DNA from: Avisuccinivibrio_A sp964651505
GTDB lineage: Bacteria > Pseudomonadota > Gammaproteobacteria > Enterobacterales > Succinivibrionaceae
Direction of reading: 5' to 3'
DNA: 34,579 bases
Assembly (NCBI GenBank): GCA_964651505.1
Contig: CAZYXT010000007.1
Span: 1 to 34,579, forward strand
The position numbers were made by a program, and so were the translations under genes. Shown here one piece after another: positions 1 through 7,857 of the stretch (position 1 is the first letter of the stretch; each line of letters begins with the position of its first letter). The notes beneath the pieces are model-generated. The model was given only the letters and a program-made list of their open reading frames with translations, was not told the DNA's origin and did no database searches.

Positions 1-188
1 CTTAGGAGCAACTCTCATGCCAACTTGTAACTTATTGATTTTACAGGGGATTTTTAATAGAAAAACTTTTTGTATTTCAGACTTGAAATAATGCGTGTTT
101 TATTTTTGAAATGACAGAGTTGTTTGTTGCAAATTTGAAGCATTAAAAGAACCTTCGCCGACACGCGCGGATTTCAGGTTTTTAAGGT

Positions 189-207
189 GATCTTTTGATG
201 AAAGATC
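189..207. repeat. Inverted repeat GATCTTT-N5-AAAGATC
   Basis: The arms are perfect 7-base complements (189-195 and 201-207) around a 5-base loop. Each arm contains a GATC site. It could be a small hairpin in the 3' region of the upstream minus-strand transcript or a protein-binding palindrome. The sequence cannot separate these. Confidence 0.55.
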
Positions 208-222
208 GGAGAAGATCCCGCC

Positions 223-260
223 GAGGATCGCTGTCTGTGTTGTCGCAGCCTGCGATCCTC
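223..260. repeat. Inverted repeat GAGGATCGC-N20-GCGATCCTC
   Basis: The arms are perfect 9-base complements (223-231 and 252-260) separated by 20 bases, again with GATC in each arm. There is no poly-T on either side. Together with the hairpin at 189-207 it makes a compact structured block just past the end of the coiled-coil gene. Confidence 0.55.
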
Positions 261-382
261 TGAAAAGATTTAAGATCCTGCAAGTCATGCCCGCTTTCAA
301 ATGGCATGCGCGTGCAACAAACCTATCCCCGAGAGCGGCCTCTTGGCCTGCAACAAACGCACTGATCCTTGTTCATTGCGCT

Positions 383-1447
383 TTAAGCGTCATCGCAGAT
401 CTTAATAAATTCGTAGAGCTTGGTGACGGGGGAGAACCTTACTTGGGCCGTCACCTCCTCCTCGCTGTCAAAAGCCTTGGTATAAGGATTGGGGCCCTCA
501 TCAAGAAACACAGGGTCTGTTATTACCCCTCTGCACATTAAGGCGGGATCAACCATGCGCAAAGGAACTTCATCATCGGGCAGATCATCTTGCAAAATAA
601 ATGTGCACGTGCAATTTACACGGTTAAGCGCGAGGAAGATTAAAGTTATTTCTTTTTCAATGAATTGATTTTCCTTGGTTGTGCAACGACGTCTTTTGCT
701 TACGACCCTCTTAACAGCCTCATCAGCCTCCGAGACTAACGTCATCTCGCCGTCTTCTTGAGCATACACGCAAACTTTTTGGCATGACCTTCCTACAGGG
801 TGTAAAGCATTCTTGGCCTGCAAGTTAGTAGCAGCAGTCAATGCCGTGATGACTTGCATGACTTCTTCATGTTTCATCTGAGCAAATTTAAACCGCTCCT
901 CCTGCATTCTTTCTTCGTTTTTTCGCCGCTCCTCTTGCATTCTCTCTTCATTTTTTCGCCGTTCTTCTTGCATGATCTCATCATGCCTTCTGCGCTCTTC
1001 GCTTCTGACTTGCTCAAGTCTTATGCGCATTTCGCCGGCCGATTGCTCCCTTTCAGAAAGAAATTTGAGCAGTTTGTCCATATCTGATTGTTCTCTTTTG
1101 CTAAAAATGAAGCCAAGCAAATTGCAAACCATTTCCTTAAATGAGGCAATGGAGTTTAAAGTGTCTGCAATGGGCTGTATTGTTGAGATTGAAGAAATTA
1201 TTACTGCAAGATTGATAGAACCTCGCTCAACCCTTGCCTCAGCGGAAACAGTCACACTCCAATCATCAGACTTTTCTGCAAGGCGCGATGTATAGGCATA
1301 GTTTCCAACGATGCCCAACAATCCTGCAAACCCCGACAAAGACCTTGCAAATTCATCAAGTTGAATCCTCTGATCTGACATGCTCAGTTCTTCGTACCTT
1401 ACGTTCAGCTCCATCAGATCGTTGTGCGGATTTGCCGGCTCAGCCAT
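383..1447 (-). CDS. Uncharacterised coiled-coil protein with 11-residue tandem repeat
   Basis: I do not recognise this 354-residue protein. It has three parts. Residues 1-118 form a mixed, partly hydrophobic domain (a LSGFAGLLGIVGNY segment at 37-50, a hydrophobic stretch near 80-115). Residues 119-200 form a highly charged helix. This contains two exact copies of QEERRKNEERM at 160-170 and 171-181 and a degenerate third, the 11-residue periodicity of a hendecad coiled coil. Residues 201-354 are a Cys-containing, probably beta-rich domain (SCQKVCVYAQ near 221, VNCTCTFILQ near 277). There is no signal peptide, so it is probably cytoplasmic or peripherally membrane-bound. The ATG at 1447 is preceded by AGGAG at good spacing (CAGGAGAGTAGAA), supporting the start. 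It is separated from frsA by about 300 bases and is probably transcribed alone. Function unknown. Confidence 0.8.
   Translation of the reverse strand: MAEPANPHNDLMELNVRYEELSMSDQRIQLDEFARSLSGFAGLLGIVGNYAYTSRLAEKSDDWSVTVSAEARVERGSINLAVIISSISTIQPIADTLNSIASFKEMVCNLLGFIFSKREQSDMDKLLKFLSEREQSAGEMRIRLEQVRSEERRRHDEIMQEERRKNEERMQEERRKNEERMQEERFKFAQMKHEEVMQVITALTAATNLQAKNALHPVGRSCQKVCVYAQEDGEMTLVSEADEAVKRVVSKRRRCTTKENQFIEKEITLIFLALNRVNCTCTFILQDDLPDDEVPLRMVDPALMCRGVITDPVFLDEGPNPYTKAFDSEEEVTAQVRFSPVTKLYEFIKICDDA
894..992. repeat. 33-base tandem repeat inside the coiled-coil gene
   Basis: Units at 894-926 and 927-959 are nearly identical at the DNA level (both run from CGCTCCT through TGCATTCT to TTTTTTCGC). 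A third unit at 960-992 starts the same way and then diverges. In the minus-strand protein each unit encodes 11 residues (QEERRKNEERM). The close DNA identity suggests recent duplication or ongoing slippage, so copy number may vary between strains. Confidence 0.8.
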
Positions 1448-1748
1448 TTCTACTCTCCTGAGTTTTTATTGATTTTTTAATAAAATGAGCTTCAGACCAT
1501 ATTATCGCACCGTTTTGAGATTAATTTCGAGCACTTTTCCGCTATTCCAAACGCTGCTTTATCAACGATTCAGCGTCACCCCGCAACGGTGAGGTTTTAT
1601 AACCGGACAAAGAGATCAAACTGCTCAGGATGAATGCCGTCTGTGCCCGGGGAAATTTGTTTTTGCCTTGCTCAAAGGATTTGCCGCCCGGCAGCACATC
1701 GCGCTTGCAACCTGCAGGCGCGTCGCGTGCTCTTTTAAGAGATCCTCC
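1448..1748. other. Intergenic region between frsA end and coiled-coil gene start
   Basis: About 300 bases with no supported gene. The half next to the coiled-coil gene is AT-rich and should hold its promoter. A minus-strand TAATAT at 1504-1499 is a plausible -10 box, but I see no good -35 partner 16-18 bases upstream. The half next to frsA is more GC-rich, and I found no hairpin followed by a T-tract that would terminate frsA transcription. Confidence 0.4.
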
Positions 1749-3023
1749 CTATCCTAACTTTTCTTTAAAGTATGCCGTCTCCTCTTTTAAGAGCTTAAAG
1801 GTGTCCATGGTCATGACATAGTGGCTCGCATCGACTATCTTGCAGTCTTTAAAGTAGGTTTTAAGCAAGTTGAGATCGGCTGCGGTCAGAGGATCGGTTT
1901 TGGAGCCTACCGCAAGGATCGGCACAGGGCAAGGATGGGCCATGCTCAACAGTCCCTGCTTTTTTAAAGACAGGGTTTGCAGCTGCACCATCAAATAATC
2001 CCAGTTTGAGGCATCGGCCTGCATGCGATTGGCAAGGGATGAGCGCAAACACAAAGGCAATCGCTCCAAAAGCTCCTTTGTGACAAACAAATTGTCTATT
2101 TGAGGATTATTGAGCACCATCGCTTTGATGAGCTTTGGGTGCATGAGGGCGGTGCGCACTGCGCACATGGCCCCTATTCCCGAGGCCCTCACTCCCAAGG
2201 CGGTGTGATCTATATAAGGCACGTGATTGGTCAGATACTCGATGGCAGCTTCGAGCACATCAGAGCAATTTTGATCAAGGCTCAAAGCCTGACACGAGCC
2301 CATGCCCGGCATATCCACCACAAAGATGGCAAGGCCTACGGGTCTTAAATAATCGTTAAACAGCCTGAAATAATCGGTGGCCGTCTGCTCATAGCGGCCT
2401 ATCATGATGATGCACGGGTGCAGCGAGGTGTTATCGGGGCTGTGCAAAAAGCCTTGCACCCTGACATTGCGGACGGTGAAGTTTTCCTCGCTGTAATGGC
2501 CGCAGGTTGATGAGTGCTCAAAAATATGGCGGTAGGCCTGCCTGCACAATAAGGCTGCCTGCGAGGCGAGGGCATCGCCTTTTAAATTGGGGTAGGCTGC
2601 AATGGCAAAGTAGCGGGAGGCCATGCGGTAGTGATGGGCAGCCTTCTCGGGATCATTTTGTTCGACGCACTCTTTGGCCATCAGCACTCTTTTTTGGGCA
2701 ATGGTCGAAAACTCGTAGATCCAGTTGCCCGGGCCATAAACCTGCACGGTATCCAAAAGCTCAGGGCGGGTGCGATCTGAGGGCGAACTTGCTATCTGCG
2801 CAAGAGCCTCGTCTATGTCAATAAGGTTGCCTCCCAAATAAGTCCACTCAAAGCGGTTGACGGGCCGGTACCACTTAGGATCAAAGCCAAAGTCCATGAG
2901 CCCTTTGTCTTTGTTCTCATCAAATTTGGGCAGCGGACAGCCTGAATTTGAAATCAGCGAGGTCTCAAGATATTGCTGATGAGGTTTAAATAAGATCTCA
3001 GAGAGGTTTTCAGACTCGCTCAT
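1749..3023 (-). CDS. frsA: FrsA-like alpha/beta-hydrolase (fermentation-respiration switch protein family)
   Basis: This 424-residue protein matches the length and landmarks of E. coli FrsA (YafA, about 414 residues). It has SEILFKPHQQYLETS at the N-terminus, WYRPVNRFEW at 51-60, GNWIYEFSTIAQ at 99-110, AIAAYPNLKGDALA at 140-153, and a hydrolase core with VVDMPGMGS near 235. In E. coli the protein is reported to bind unphosphorylated IIA-Glc and affect the respiration/fermentation balance; its enzymatic activity is disputed. The nucleophile elbow reads VRASGIGAM (278-286), so a canonical G-x-S-x-G is not evident, as in E. coli FrsA. The ATG at 3023 has GGAG about nine bases upstream. It stands apart from its neighbours by 152 and 301 bases, so it is probably monocistronic or follows the upstream exported-protein gene. 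Assignment to the family is strong; any catalytic role is uncertain. Confidence 0.85.
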   Translation of the reverse strand: MSESENLSEILFKPHQQYLETSLISNSGCPLPKFDENKDKGLMDFGFDPKWYRPVNRFEWTYLGGNLIDIDEALAQIASSPSDRTRPELLDTVQVYGPGNWIYEFSTIAQKRVLMAKECVEQNDPEKAAHHYRMASRYFAIAAYPNLKGDALASQAALLCRQAYRHIFEHSSTCGHYSEENFTVRNVRVQGFLHSPDNTSLHPCIIMIGRYEQTATDYFRLFNDYLRPVGLAIFVVDMPGMGSCQALSLDQNCSDVLEAAIEYLTNHVPYIDHTALGVRASGIGAMCAVRTALMHPKLIKAMVLNNPQIDNLFVTKELLERLPLCLRSSLANRMQADASNWDYLMVQLQTLSLKKQGLLSMAHPCPVPILAVGSKTDPLTAADLNLLKTYFKDCKIVDASHYVMTMDTFKLLKEETAYFKEKLG

Positions 3024-3131
3024 GCCCTTTTCTCCGCGCTTGCAACCTAAAGCATCATTGTGCCCAAGGGCTTTGCTTTGTGCAAGGGCGGCCTTTGCAG
3101 ATTGAGAGCAGATCCGATGTTTTGCAAAGGC

Positions 3132-3151
3132 AAAAAAGCCTTGGGCCCAAG
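3132..3151 (-). terminator. Possible weak terminator after the exported-protein gene
   Basis: On the minus strand a 12-base palindrome CTTGGGCCCAAG (3151-3140) is followed two bases later by six T residues (3137-3132), 24 bases beyond the stop codon of the upstream gene. The palindrome gives only a short stem with a small loop, so terminator strength is doubtful. Confidence 0.3.
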
Positions 3152-3175
3152 CAACCGCGCTAAAAGACGGCAGGC

Positions 3176-5101
3176 TTAACGCTGATGCCTGCTTTGCGCA
3201 GCCGGACCTTTTGAGGTTGGGACAATCACTGTGCGATCGTGAATTTGATCTTCAAAATCATCCTCGGCCCCGTCCACCGTCAGATCAGGCATTTCCTCCT
3301 TGTATGGGGCATTGATGATCACATCAGTCTGCACCATGGCGCTGACGGCTTTGACAAATTCGGCCCGCCACAAAGGCAGCATGCTGCGGGTGACCTGATG
3401 ATCCAAGAAGGCGCTTAAGGCATCCTGATAGGCAAGCCACTTTTGCTGCAAGGCATTTAAAAGCTGTCCGTCAACGGAAGACACGGCCCTCACCGAGGCC
3501 AATTTATTTTGAAACTCGTGCTGCAAGGTGCGCTCTGCCTTTAAAGATTCAAACGAGCAGATGTCGCCGTCGCGGGTGGAAATACAAGAGCGCAGCAAGA
3601 AGTAATCGCCAAACCCGTAGATGCGATACAGGCTCAGCATGGTCAGCGCCAATCCTGCGTGCATCGAGGCTTCACTGACATCCTCTGATGATCCGTCATA
3701 AAAAGGCGATTGCACCCAAGATTGATAAAAGTCCTCCCACTTTTGAGTCATCTTGTCAAAGTAGCTGTTTTTAAAGCCATGATGGCGGATCCCCATTTCG
3801 ATGGTGCGCAGGCAATCGGGGGTTGGCAAAAAGAATTGATCGCGCCTGAGGCCCTCAAAATAAGAGCACTTTTTTTCAAGCTCTTCGTTGGTGACGGTCT
3901 TGCCTCCCGTGCCCTGCACAAAGGCAAACTCGGGGGTGATGGTCAGACCCTGCGGCATGCCCGCCATGCGCCAGATCCTAAGCAGCATCGCCCGGTAAAT
4001 AATGGGACGCAAGGCCAAAGCGCTGCGAACGGGAGGTTGGAGATAGGAAAGCTCGCGATAAAATTCCACCCAGTCATGCAAGGCATCATCCAAGGCGGTT
4101 TGGGCAGTAAGCGAGGTGCTGTTGCGGCGCATCAGCACGGCCGTGTACTTTAAAGCTTCAAGCTCGTAGCGATCTTCGATGTCATACACCAAAGTGGTGG
4201 GATCATCGCCGTGGTTTTTGATCTCATAAAAGCTTTGAGGAAAATCGGACAGCTCCCTTGTTCCTGCCAAAGAATACAGCGACAAATACCACTCGCTGTC
4301 ATCTGCATAAGCCTGCGGCCCCACCGGGGCATTGGCCATCATGGAGACTGCCCTATTCCACTTTTTGACATAGTTTTGATAGGAGCCTTGCTCGTTTGCC
4401 ATAAGCTCGCGCCAAAAGGACAAGGGCCCCGGGCCTTCGCGCAGGTAAAAGCGATCGAGGGCCGATTTGCATCCTTCGTTGAGATCAAAGCTGTAGCCGC
4501 CGCGGCCGTTTGATTTGGTGCACAGTCTGTCAACTTCAAAAAAGCCGTCGCGATTAAAGCCGCGCTGAGGCCACAGCATGCCCGAGAGCAAAGATTTGCG
4601 GCAGTTAAAATTATGGTTGAGGCACAAGGCGGTGCACTCGGATGCCACCTTGCTCATGGCAAGCGAACCTCCTGTCATGGGCACCTCAAGAGTGCCGGGC
4701 AGATTCAGGAGCTTGGCGTCCTCTTCTTTGAAGATCAAGGTAAGATTTGGGCTTTGCATCCAGGCCATGAGCACCGAGGAGTCAAGGGTAAACTCAAGGC
4801 TGTTGCCGCTTAACTCTGCATATGCAAGAGCCGACTGGCCGTCAAACTCTAGCCTTACCTCAAAGATATGCCCGAATGTATAGGAGATTGGCAGCAGCAA
4901 AGAGATCCTGTATTCTTGCGGCTCGTTTTTGGTGCACAGCACAAGCTGCAGCTGAGAGTCTCCGCCTGTGTTGACAAAGGCTGCCACTTCGGCGCTGCCG
5001 TCAGGATAGTCAAGTCTGCCTGCCTCCCACATCAAAGGGGCGGCCTGACTTAAAGAAGACAAAAGCGCCAGTGCTGCAAGCACGCAAATCGATCTATGCA
5101 T
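3176..5101 (-). CDS. Uncharacterised exported protein, Cys-rich N-terminal half
   Basis: I do not recognise this protein (641 residues from the ATG at 5101). It begins with a classical signal peptide: MHRSICVLAALALLSSLSQA, with cleavage likely after SQA at residue 20. No later membrane segment is obvious, so a soluble periplasmic location is inferred. Residues 21-150 look beta-rich; the rest looks helical and Trp/Tyr-rich. Cysteines at 56, 156, 160, 167, 194 and 211, plus further spaced ones (a KKC and a PDC flanking one 20-residue stretch, and an SC/IC pair), suggest disulfides. The C-terminus is acidic (DLTVDGAEDDFEDQ). The start is uncertain: upstream in-frame TTG (5119) and GTG (5125) codons exist, and GAGAGG at 5130-5125 is best spaced for the TTG, which would only lengthen the signal n-region. 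It lies just after the nqr terminator and is read in the same direction. Confidence 0.75.
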   Translation of the reverse strand: MHRSICVLAALALLSSLSQAAPLMWEAGRLDYPDGSAEVAAFVNTGGDSQLQLVLCTKNEPQEYRISLLLPISYTFGHIFEVRLEFDGQSALAYAELSGNSLEFTLDSSVLMAWMQSPNLTLIFKEEDAKLLNLPGTLEVPMTGGSLAMSKVASECTALCLNHNFNCRKSLLSGMLWPQRGFNRDGFFEVDRLCTKSNGRGGYSFDLNEGCKSALDRFYLREGPGPLSFWRELMANEQGSYQNYVKKWNRAVSMMANAPVGPQAYADDSEWYLSLYSLAGTRELSDFPQSFYEIKNHGDDPTTLVYDIEDRYELEALKYTAVLMRRNSTSLTAQTALDDALHDWVEFYRELSYLQPPVRSALALRPIIYRAMLLRIWRMAGMPQGLTITPEFAFVQGTGGKTVTNEELEKKCSYFEGLRRDQFFLPTPDCLRTIEMGIRHHGFKNSYFDKMTQKWEDFYQSWVQSPFYDGSSEDVSEASMHAGLALTMLSLYRIYGFGDYFLLRSCISTRDGDICSFESLKAERTLQHEFQNKLASVRAVSSVDGQLLNALQQKWLAYQDALSAFLDHQVTRSMLPLWRAEFVKAVSAMVQTDVIINAPYKEEMPDLTVDGAEDDFEDQIHDRTVIVPTSKGPAAQSRHQR

Positions 5102-5312
5102 GGCCACATCATACGACAATAGCACCTCTCATGCCGACATTGCCCAAAAAAAATTTCAAGCAGTCTTATGCCTGAAAATAAGCATGAAAAACATCAGATC
5201 CGAGGGGCAAAAAGAGGCGTCCCTGCAAGATTTTTTAATTAAAGGAAAGGATTTAAAAAAGAAATGATTCAGAGGGCAGGATCTTGATGAGGGCTTGCTA
5301 TATCCCTGCTTG

Positions 5313-5342
5313 AAAAACCCCCGGAACCTGCCCGGGGGTTTT
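5313..5342 (-). terminator. Rho-independent terminator of the nqr operon
   Basis: On the minus strand, AAAACCCCCGG and CCGGGGGTTTT form an 11-base-pair stem around a 7-base loop (5342-5314), ending in a run of five T. It lies about ten bases beyond the nqrF stop codon. The stem is symmetrical with A and T runs on both sides, so it could also act on the other strand. Confidence 0.9.
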
Positions 5343-5351
5343 GATGGTTGG

Positions 5352-6581
5352 TTAACCGCCGAAGTTATCAAAGAGGATGTTTTCATCCTCCACGCCTAAG
5401 TTGTGGAGCATATCTACGGCGGACTTGGTCATCATCGGAGGTCCGCACATGTAGAACTCGCAATCCTCAGGATTCTTGTGGGATTTTAAGTATTGCTCGT
5501 ACAGTACGTTGGCAATAAAGCCCGTCAAGCCGGTCCAGTTGTCCTCAGGGAGCGGATCCGACAAAGCCAGGTGCCAGGTAAAGTTCGGGTGCTCTTTGGC
5601 CAATTGATTGAACTCTTCTACGTAGAAGGCTTCGCGCAAAGAGCGGGCGCCATACCAGAAGGAGATCTTGCGCTTGGTCTTAAGACGCTTCAACTGATCG
5701 TAGATATGGGAACGCATCGGGGCCATGCCGGCGCCGCCGCCGATGAATACCATCTCGTTTTCGGTCTCGCGTGCAAAGAACTCGCCAAACGGTCCTGAAA
5801 TAACCACCTTATCGCCGGGCTTCAGGCTCCAAATATACGAGGACATGATCCCGGGAGGAACTTCCTTAAGCATGCGCAAAGGAGGAGTGGCGATGCGGAC
5901 GTTGAGCATGATGAGGCCCTTTTCGTCCGGGTAGTTGGCCATGGAGTAAGCGCGAATGGTGTGAGTGTCGACTTTGGACACCAGATCGAACATGCCGTAG
6001 CGCTCCCAGTCGCCGCGATACTCCTTAGGGATATCAAAATCCTTGTAGTAAACGGTGTGGGGCTCGCATTCAATCTGAATGTAACCGCCGGCGCGGAAAG
6101 GAACTTCCTCGCCCTCGGGCACCCTCAGGCGCAGCTCCTTGATGAAGGTTGCCACATTTTCGTTGGACTCAACCGTGCACACCCACTTCTTGACGCCGAA
6201 GACTTCAGGGGGAAGCTCGATCTCGCAGTCGTTCTTGACGGTGACCTGGCAGGCAAGACGCCAGCCCTCGCGCACCTGACGCTTGGTGAAGTGGGAATAC
6301 TCGATGGGCAGCACGTCGCCGCCGCCCTTGGTGACCTTAACCTTGCATTGACCGCAGGCACCGCGGCCGCCGCAGGCTGAGGACACGAACACTCCCTTGT
6401 TGGAAAGGTCGTTTAAAAGCTTATCGCCGGCCGGGCAGGTCAGTGCCAGGCTCGGGTCGCCATTGACGCCGATGGTTACGTCGCCGCCTTGGACCAAGAA
6501 GCGCTTGGCCACCAAGATCATTGCCACGAGGACAAAGACGATGACGCAGAACATCACGACGCCGGAGACAATTGTAAACAT
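5352..6581 (-). CDS. nqrF: Na+-translocating NADH:quinone reductase subunit F
   Basis: NqrF is the NADH-oxidising entry subunit of Na+-NQR. It carries FAD and a 2Fe-2S cluster and is anchored in the inner membrane by one N-terminal helix (residues about 3-25). The plant-ferredoxin-type cluster ligands are visible as C70, C76, C79 (in SSACGGRGACGQC) and C111 (RLACQV), the same positions as in Vibrio NqrF. The FAD-binding RAYSMANYP motif and the NADH-binding GGGAGMAPM and YMCGPPMM motifs follow. The length of 409 residues is typical. It is the last gene of nqrABCDEF: AGGAGGT lies just before the ATG, 11 bases after nqrE, and a strong terminator follows. No apbE gene (flavin transferase) follows it here. 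Confidence 0.97.
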   Translation of the reverse strand: MFTIVSGVVMFCVIVFVLVAMILVAKRFLVQGGDVTIGVNGDPSLALTCPAGDKLLNDLSNKGVFVSSACGGRGACGQCKVKVTKGGGDVLPIEYSHFTKRQVREGWRLACQVTVKNDCEIELPPEVFGVKKWVCTVESNENVATFIKELRLRVPEGEEVPFRAGGYIQIECEPHTVYYKDFDIPKEYRGDWERYGMFDLVSKVDTHTIRAYSMANYPDEKGLIMLNVRIATPPLRMLKEVPPGIMSSYIWSLKPGDKVVISGPFGEFFARETENEMVFIGGGAGMAPMRSHIYDQLKRLKTKRKISFWYGARSLREAFYVEEFNQLAKEHPNFTWHLALSDPLPEDNWTGLTGFIANVLYEQYLKSHKNPEDCEFYMCGPPMMTKSAVDMLHNLGVEDENILFDNFGG

Positions 6582-6592
6582 CGCCTACCTCC

Positions 6593-7192
6593 TTACAGCT
6601 GAATGCCTGAGAAGGACATAAAGCCGATGGCCATCAGTCCTGAAGTGATAAAGGTAATGCCGATGCCGCGCAAGCCTGCCGGCGCATCGGAGTACTTGAG
6701 TCTCTCGCGAATGGCAGCCAACAGAACGATGGCCAAAGCCCAGGACAGGCCCGAACCTAAGCCGTAGACGACGGACTCGGCGAAATTGTACTCGCGCTGC
6801 ACCATGAAGGATACGCCTGCGAAGATAACGCAGTTTACAGTGATGAGCGGCAAGAAAATGCCCAGGGCACTGTACAGCGAAGGCACATACTTGTCCAAGA
6901 CGAGTTCCAAGATCTGAACGATAGCCGCAATCACGCCGATGTAGGTGATGAACGACAGGAAGGACAGATCCAAGCCCTCGACCAGGGCATCAGGCATCAA
7001 TATGTAGGTATTGATGAGGTTGTTGGCAGGAACCGCCAAAACCTGCACCATGACTACCGCAGCACCCAGGCCTGCCGAGGTGGTGACCTTCTTGGAGACG
7101 GCCAGGAAGGTACACATGCCCAGGAAGAAGGCCAAGGCCATGTTTTCAATAAAGATGCTCTTTACAAAGAGGGATAAATAATGCTCCAGCAT
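6593..7192 (-). CDS. nqrE: Na+-translocating NADH:quinone reductase subunit E
   Basis: NqrE is an integral membrane subunit (199 residues, six predicted helices). With NqrD it holds an intramembrane iron centre between NqrF and the flavins. The two conserved Cys expected to bind iron are visible: C27 in FFLGMCTFLAV and C121 in ITVNCVIFAG. It starts two bases after the nqrD stop codon, so the pair is probably translationally coupled. Homology to the RnfA/RnfE family means Rnf is the main alternative. The complete A-F gene set with NqrA and a covalent-flavin NqrB settles it as Nqr. Confidence 0.96.
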   Translation of the reverse strand: MLEHYLSLFVKSIFIENMALAFFLGMCTFLAVSKKVTTSAGLGAAVVMVQVLAVPANNLINTYILMPDALVEGLDLSFLSFITYIGVIAAIVQILELVLDKYVPSLYSALGIFLPLITVNCVIFAGVSFMVQREYNFAESVVYGLGSGLSWALAIVLLAAIRERLKYSDAPAGLRGIGITFITSGLMAIGFMSFSGIQL

Positions 7193-7194
7193 GA

Positions 7195-7857
7195 TTAGTA
7201 ATCCTCCTTGTGGGTTTCGTACTCTGCAGGCTCAATGAGATCTTTGCGGAAGCTCTTGACCACCCAGATCAAGAGGCCTACGAGGAAGAAGCCGCAAGGC
7301 GGCATGACCATCAGGCCGCAAGGCACATACCAGCCGCCGTTGTTGACGGTTTCAAAAAGGGTCAGGCCAAACCAAGATCCCGAGCCAAAGATTTCGCGGA
7401 AGGTTGCGATGATGCACAACACTGCCATGTAACCCAAGCCGTTGCCCAAGCCGTCAAAGAGCGACGGGATGGCAGGATACTTGAGGGCAAAGCCTTCGGT
7501 GCGGCCCATGACGATGCAGTTGGTGATGATCAGGCCTACGTAGACCGACAACTGCTTGGACAGATCGTAAGCAAAAGCTTTTAAGATCTGGTCAACCAAA
7601 ATTACCAAGGAGGCGATAATCGTCATCTGAGCGATGATGCGCACTGAGCTTGGAATGTAGTTGCGCGTTAAAGATACAAAGTAGTTGGACACAGCAGTAA
7701 CTGCGGTTACGGACAGACCCATAACGAATGCAGTCTTCATGCTGGAGGTAACCGCTAAGGTGGAGCAGATGCCCAGAACTTGGATCATGACCGCATTGTT
7801 CACGATCAAAGGTTCTATGAGGGCCTCCTTCCAAGTGGGGCTCTTAACGTCGCTCAT
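7195..7857 (-). CDS. nqrD: Na+-translocating NADH:quinone reductase subunit D
   Basis: NqrD (220 residues) is a multi-helix inner-membrane subunit that pairs with NqrE as an inverted-topology homologue. Conserved Cys residues appear at C31 (VLGICSTLAV) and C114 (ITNCIVMGRTE), the likely ligands of the shared iron centre. The N-terminus, SPTWKEALIEPLIVNNAV, is soluble before the first helix. Its ATG overlaps the nqrC stop codon by one base (TAATG), consistent with coupled translation in the operon. Confidence 0.96.
   Translation of the reverse strand: MSDVKSPTWKEALIEPLIVNNAVMIQVLGICSTLAVTSSMKTAFVMGLSVTAVTAVSNYFVSLTRNYIPSSVRIIAQMTIIASLVILVDQILKAFAYDLSKQLSVYVGLIITNCIVMGRTEGFALKYPAIPSLFDGLGNGLGYMAVLCIIATFREIFGSGSWFGLTLFETVNNGGWYVPCGLMVMPPCGFFLVGLLIWVVKSFRKDLIEPAEYETHKEDY

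Larger units (their letters stand above)
1..382. other. Non-coding stretch with GATC-rich inverted repeats
   Basis: I see no convincing gene here. A 66-codon open frame on the minus strand (300 to 100) lacks a clear ribosome binding site and recognisable domains, so I left it out. The stretch lies downstream of the minus-strand coiled-coil gene. It holds six GATC tetramers between 189 and 277 and two perfect inverted repeats, listed separately. No T-tract follows the hairpins, so they do not look like ordinary terminators. The first 120 bases are AT-rich and otherwise featureless. Confidence 0.5.

Noticed and set aside
100..300. 66-codon minus-strand open frame at the left end
   Set aside because: No good ribosome binding site, no domain or hydrophobic pattern, and it overlaps the palindromic GATC region, which explains its sequence better as non-coding structure.
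894..992. CRISPR-like array from the 33-base repeat
   Set aside because: The units are contiguous without spacers and encode an in-frame coiled coil.
5156..5386. 76-codon minus-strand frame spanning the nqr terminator
   Set aside because: It overlaps the end of nqrF in another frame and runs through the terminator hairpin.
6593..7857. Rnf complex subunits instead of NqrD and NqrE
   Set aside because: The surrounding nqrA, nqrB with SGAT motif and nqrF with FAD and 2Fe-2S domains make a complete Nqr set; no RnfB or RnfC is present.
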